From positions 1-5,911 of the forward strand of contig SLDB01000252.1 of the NCBI GenBank assembly GCA_007125475.1: 5,911 nt of DNA. Reading direction: 5' to 3'. The stretch comes from Nitriliruptoraceae bacterium (GTDB lineage Bacteria > Actinomycetota > Nitriliruptoria > Nitriliruptorales > Nitriliruptoraceae). The position numbers and the translations under genes are program-made. Shown here in pieces: positions 5,206-5,911 of this stretch (position 1 is the first letter of the stretch; the number at the start of each line of letters is the position of its first letter). A model generated the notes under the pieces. The model was not told where the DNA came from. It ran no database searches and saw nothing but the letters and a program-made list of their open reading frames with translations.

Positions 5206-5717
5206 GCGTCCCGCCAGGCGCCGATGCGTCTGCGGCGCTCGTCGCGGACCTGACGGCGGATCGCGGCCTGCGCACGGCGCCGGTCGGCCTCGGCGTCCTC
5301 GGTGACCAACGCCGGGACCGGCGCGGGGCGGCCGTCGTCGTCGATGCAGACGAACACCAGGTAGGCGCTGGTGGTGTGCCGGCGCTCGCCGCCACCCCAG
5401 GGTTCGGCCTCGACCCGCACCCCGACCTCCAGGGAGGTCCGGCCGACGTCGTTGACGGCCGCGTTGACGTGCAACAGGTCCCCGACGTGCACCGGTTCGA
5501 CGAAGCTGAGTTCATCGATGGAGGCGGTGACGCAGACACGCCCGGCGTGCCGCGCCGCGGCCATCCCGGCGGCGGTGTCGACCTCCTTCATGATCACCCC
5601 GCCGTGGACGTTGCCGACGGCGTTGGCGTCCATCAGCGTCATCACCCGGGCCAGGGCGACGTGGCTCGCGGCCGTGGGCCGCGGTGGCGGCACCTCGGGG
5701 GTGTCGGTGGCGGTCAT
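5202..5717 (-). CDS. Hotdog-fold acyl-CoA thioesterase (YciA/BACH type)
   Basis: The enzyme is predicted to hydrolyse acyl-CoA to free fatty acid and CoA in the cytoplasm. The diagnostic segment LMDANAVGNVHGGVIMKEVD (28-47) carries the conserved Asn32, the HGG turn (38-40) and Asp47, positions used in catalysis by this family. SIDELSFVEPVHVGDLLHV (66-84) is the conserved strand region after the central helix, and TSAYLVFVCID (115-125) supplies the last core strands. The Arg-rich C-terminal tail (about 145-169) resembles other family members. ATG 5717 has GAGGA 4 nt upstream. The 171-aa length fits a single-domain hotdog enzyme. Chain-length preference cannot be judged. Its TAG stop overlaps the regulator's TAG on the other strand. 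It may be cotranscribed with the gene to its right, whose stop is 50 nt upstream of this start. Confidence 0.9.
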   Translation of the reverse strand: MTATDTPEVPPPRPTAASHVALARVMTLMDANAVGNVHGGVIMKEVDTAAGMAAARHAGRVCVTASIDELSFVEPVHVGDLLHVNAAVNDVGRTSLEVGVRVEAEPWGGGERRHTTSAYLVFVCIDDDGRPAPVPALVTEDAEADRRRAQAAIRRQVRDERRRRIGAWRDA

Positions 5718-5767
5718 GGCGTCCTCGTGGGGTGCGGATCCGGTGCGGGCGGGGGCCTCGGCGGCGC

Positions 5768-5911
5768 TCAGAACAGCGCCCGGGCGAGTCGCGGCCGCGC
5801 CGCCACCACACGGGGGTCGCTGTCCCCGAGGAGCTCGAACAGCGCCAGCAGCTGCCGACGGGCGTCGTCGACGGCCGACCCGCCGAGCGCGACGAGTTGC
5901 AGCAGGACCTC
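5768..5911 (-). CDS. C-terminal 47 codons of a probable thioredoxin/TPR protein (CnoX/YbbN-like), truncated by window edge
   Basis: A minus-strand frame enters from the right edge and ends at TGA (5770-5768). Its 47 residues start EVLLQLVALGG and include DDARRQLLALFELLGD at about 15-30, then DPRVVAARPRLARALF to the end. This alanine/leucine/arginine helical pattern with a terminal ALF is what I recall for the C-terminus of tetratricopeptide thioredoxin-fold proteins of the CnoX/YbbN type, which pair a chaperone function with a thioredoxin-like domain. The thioredoxin domain itself lies outside the window, so the identity is inferred from a short tail. Another helical-repeat protein is possible. 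Codon use is GC-rich at third positions like its neighbours, and it probably shares a transcript with the thioesterase downstream. Confidence 0.65.
   Translation of the reverse strand, partial: EVLLQLVALGGSAVDDARRQLLALFELLGDSDPRVVAARPRLARALF

Noticed and set aside
1..5911. CRISPR arrays, insertion sequences, rRNA, phage or defence genes
   Set aside because: No regularly spaced repeats, transposase or nuclease-like proteins, or rRNA segments are visible on either strand.

Overview
The window is high-GC bacterial DNA and most likely comes from an actinobacterium (Actinomycetota). The reasons are strong G/C preference at third codon positions, frequent GTG starts (five of the six complete genes), a two-component-type regulator with an RNA-binding ANTAR domain of the PdtaR type, and a tRNA-Leu without an encoded CCA. 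Very acidic protein segments may point to a lineage living in salty or alkaline conditions, but this is only a hint.

Positions 130-4029, minus strand: a four-gene osmoprotectant ABC importer of the OpuC/ProU type. Reading in the direction of transcription, it has a short permease (218 aa), an ATPase with C-terminal CBS domains (412 aa), a longer permease with an extra N-terminal membrane helix (277 aa), and a secreted substrate-binding lipoprotein (333 aa). The first three genes overlap by 8 and 4 nt. The binding protein follows after a 180-nt gap that holds an inverted repeat. A strong GC-rich hairpin (87-111) lies just past the last stop codon. Together the products should capture glycine betaine, choline, carnitine or a similar compatible solute outside the membrane and drive it into the cell.

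Positions 4030-4548: a divergent regulatory region with a perfect 8+2+8 inverted repeat, then a plus-strand tRNA-Leu(CAA) at 4240-4323, then a 225-nt leader with a possible promoter.

Positions 4549-5205, plus strand: an ANTAR response regulator (PdtaR-like), expected to act as a phosphorylation-controlled RNA-binding antiterminator. Its stop codon overlaps that of a minus-strand hotdog-fold acyl-CoA thioesterase (5202-5717); both stops are read from one CTAG. Beyond it, 5768-5911 carries the last 47 codons of another minus-strand gene that resembles the C-terminus of a thioredoxin/TPR chaperone (CnoX/YbbN type).

The region looks like ordinary chromosome. I see no mobile element, CRISPR array or phage gene, and no clear undescribed system. 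The points most worth following are the regulatory dyads, the fused stop codons, and the placement of an RNA-binding regulator next to the tRNA that reads rare UUG codons.
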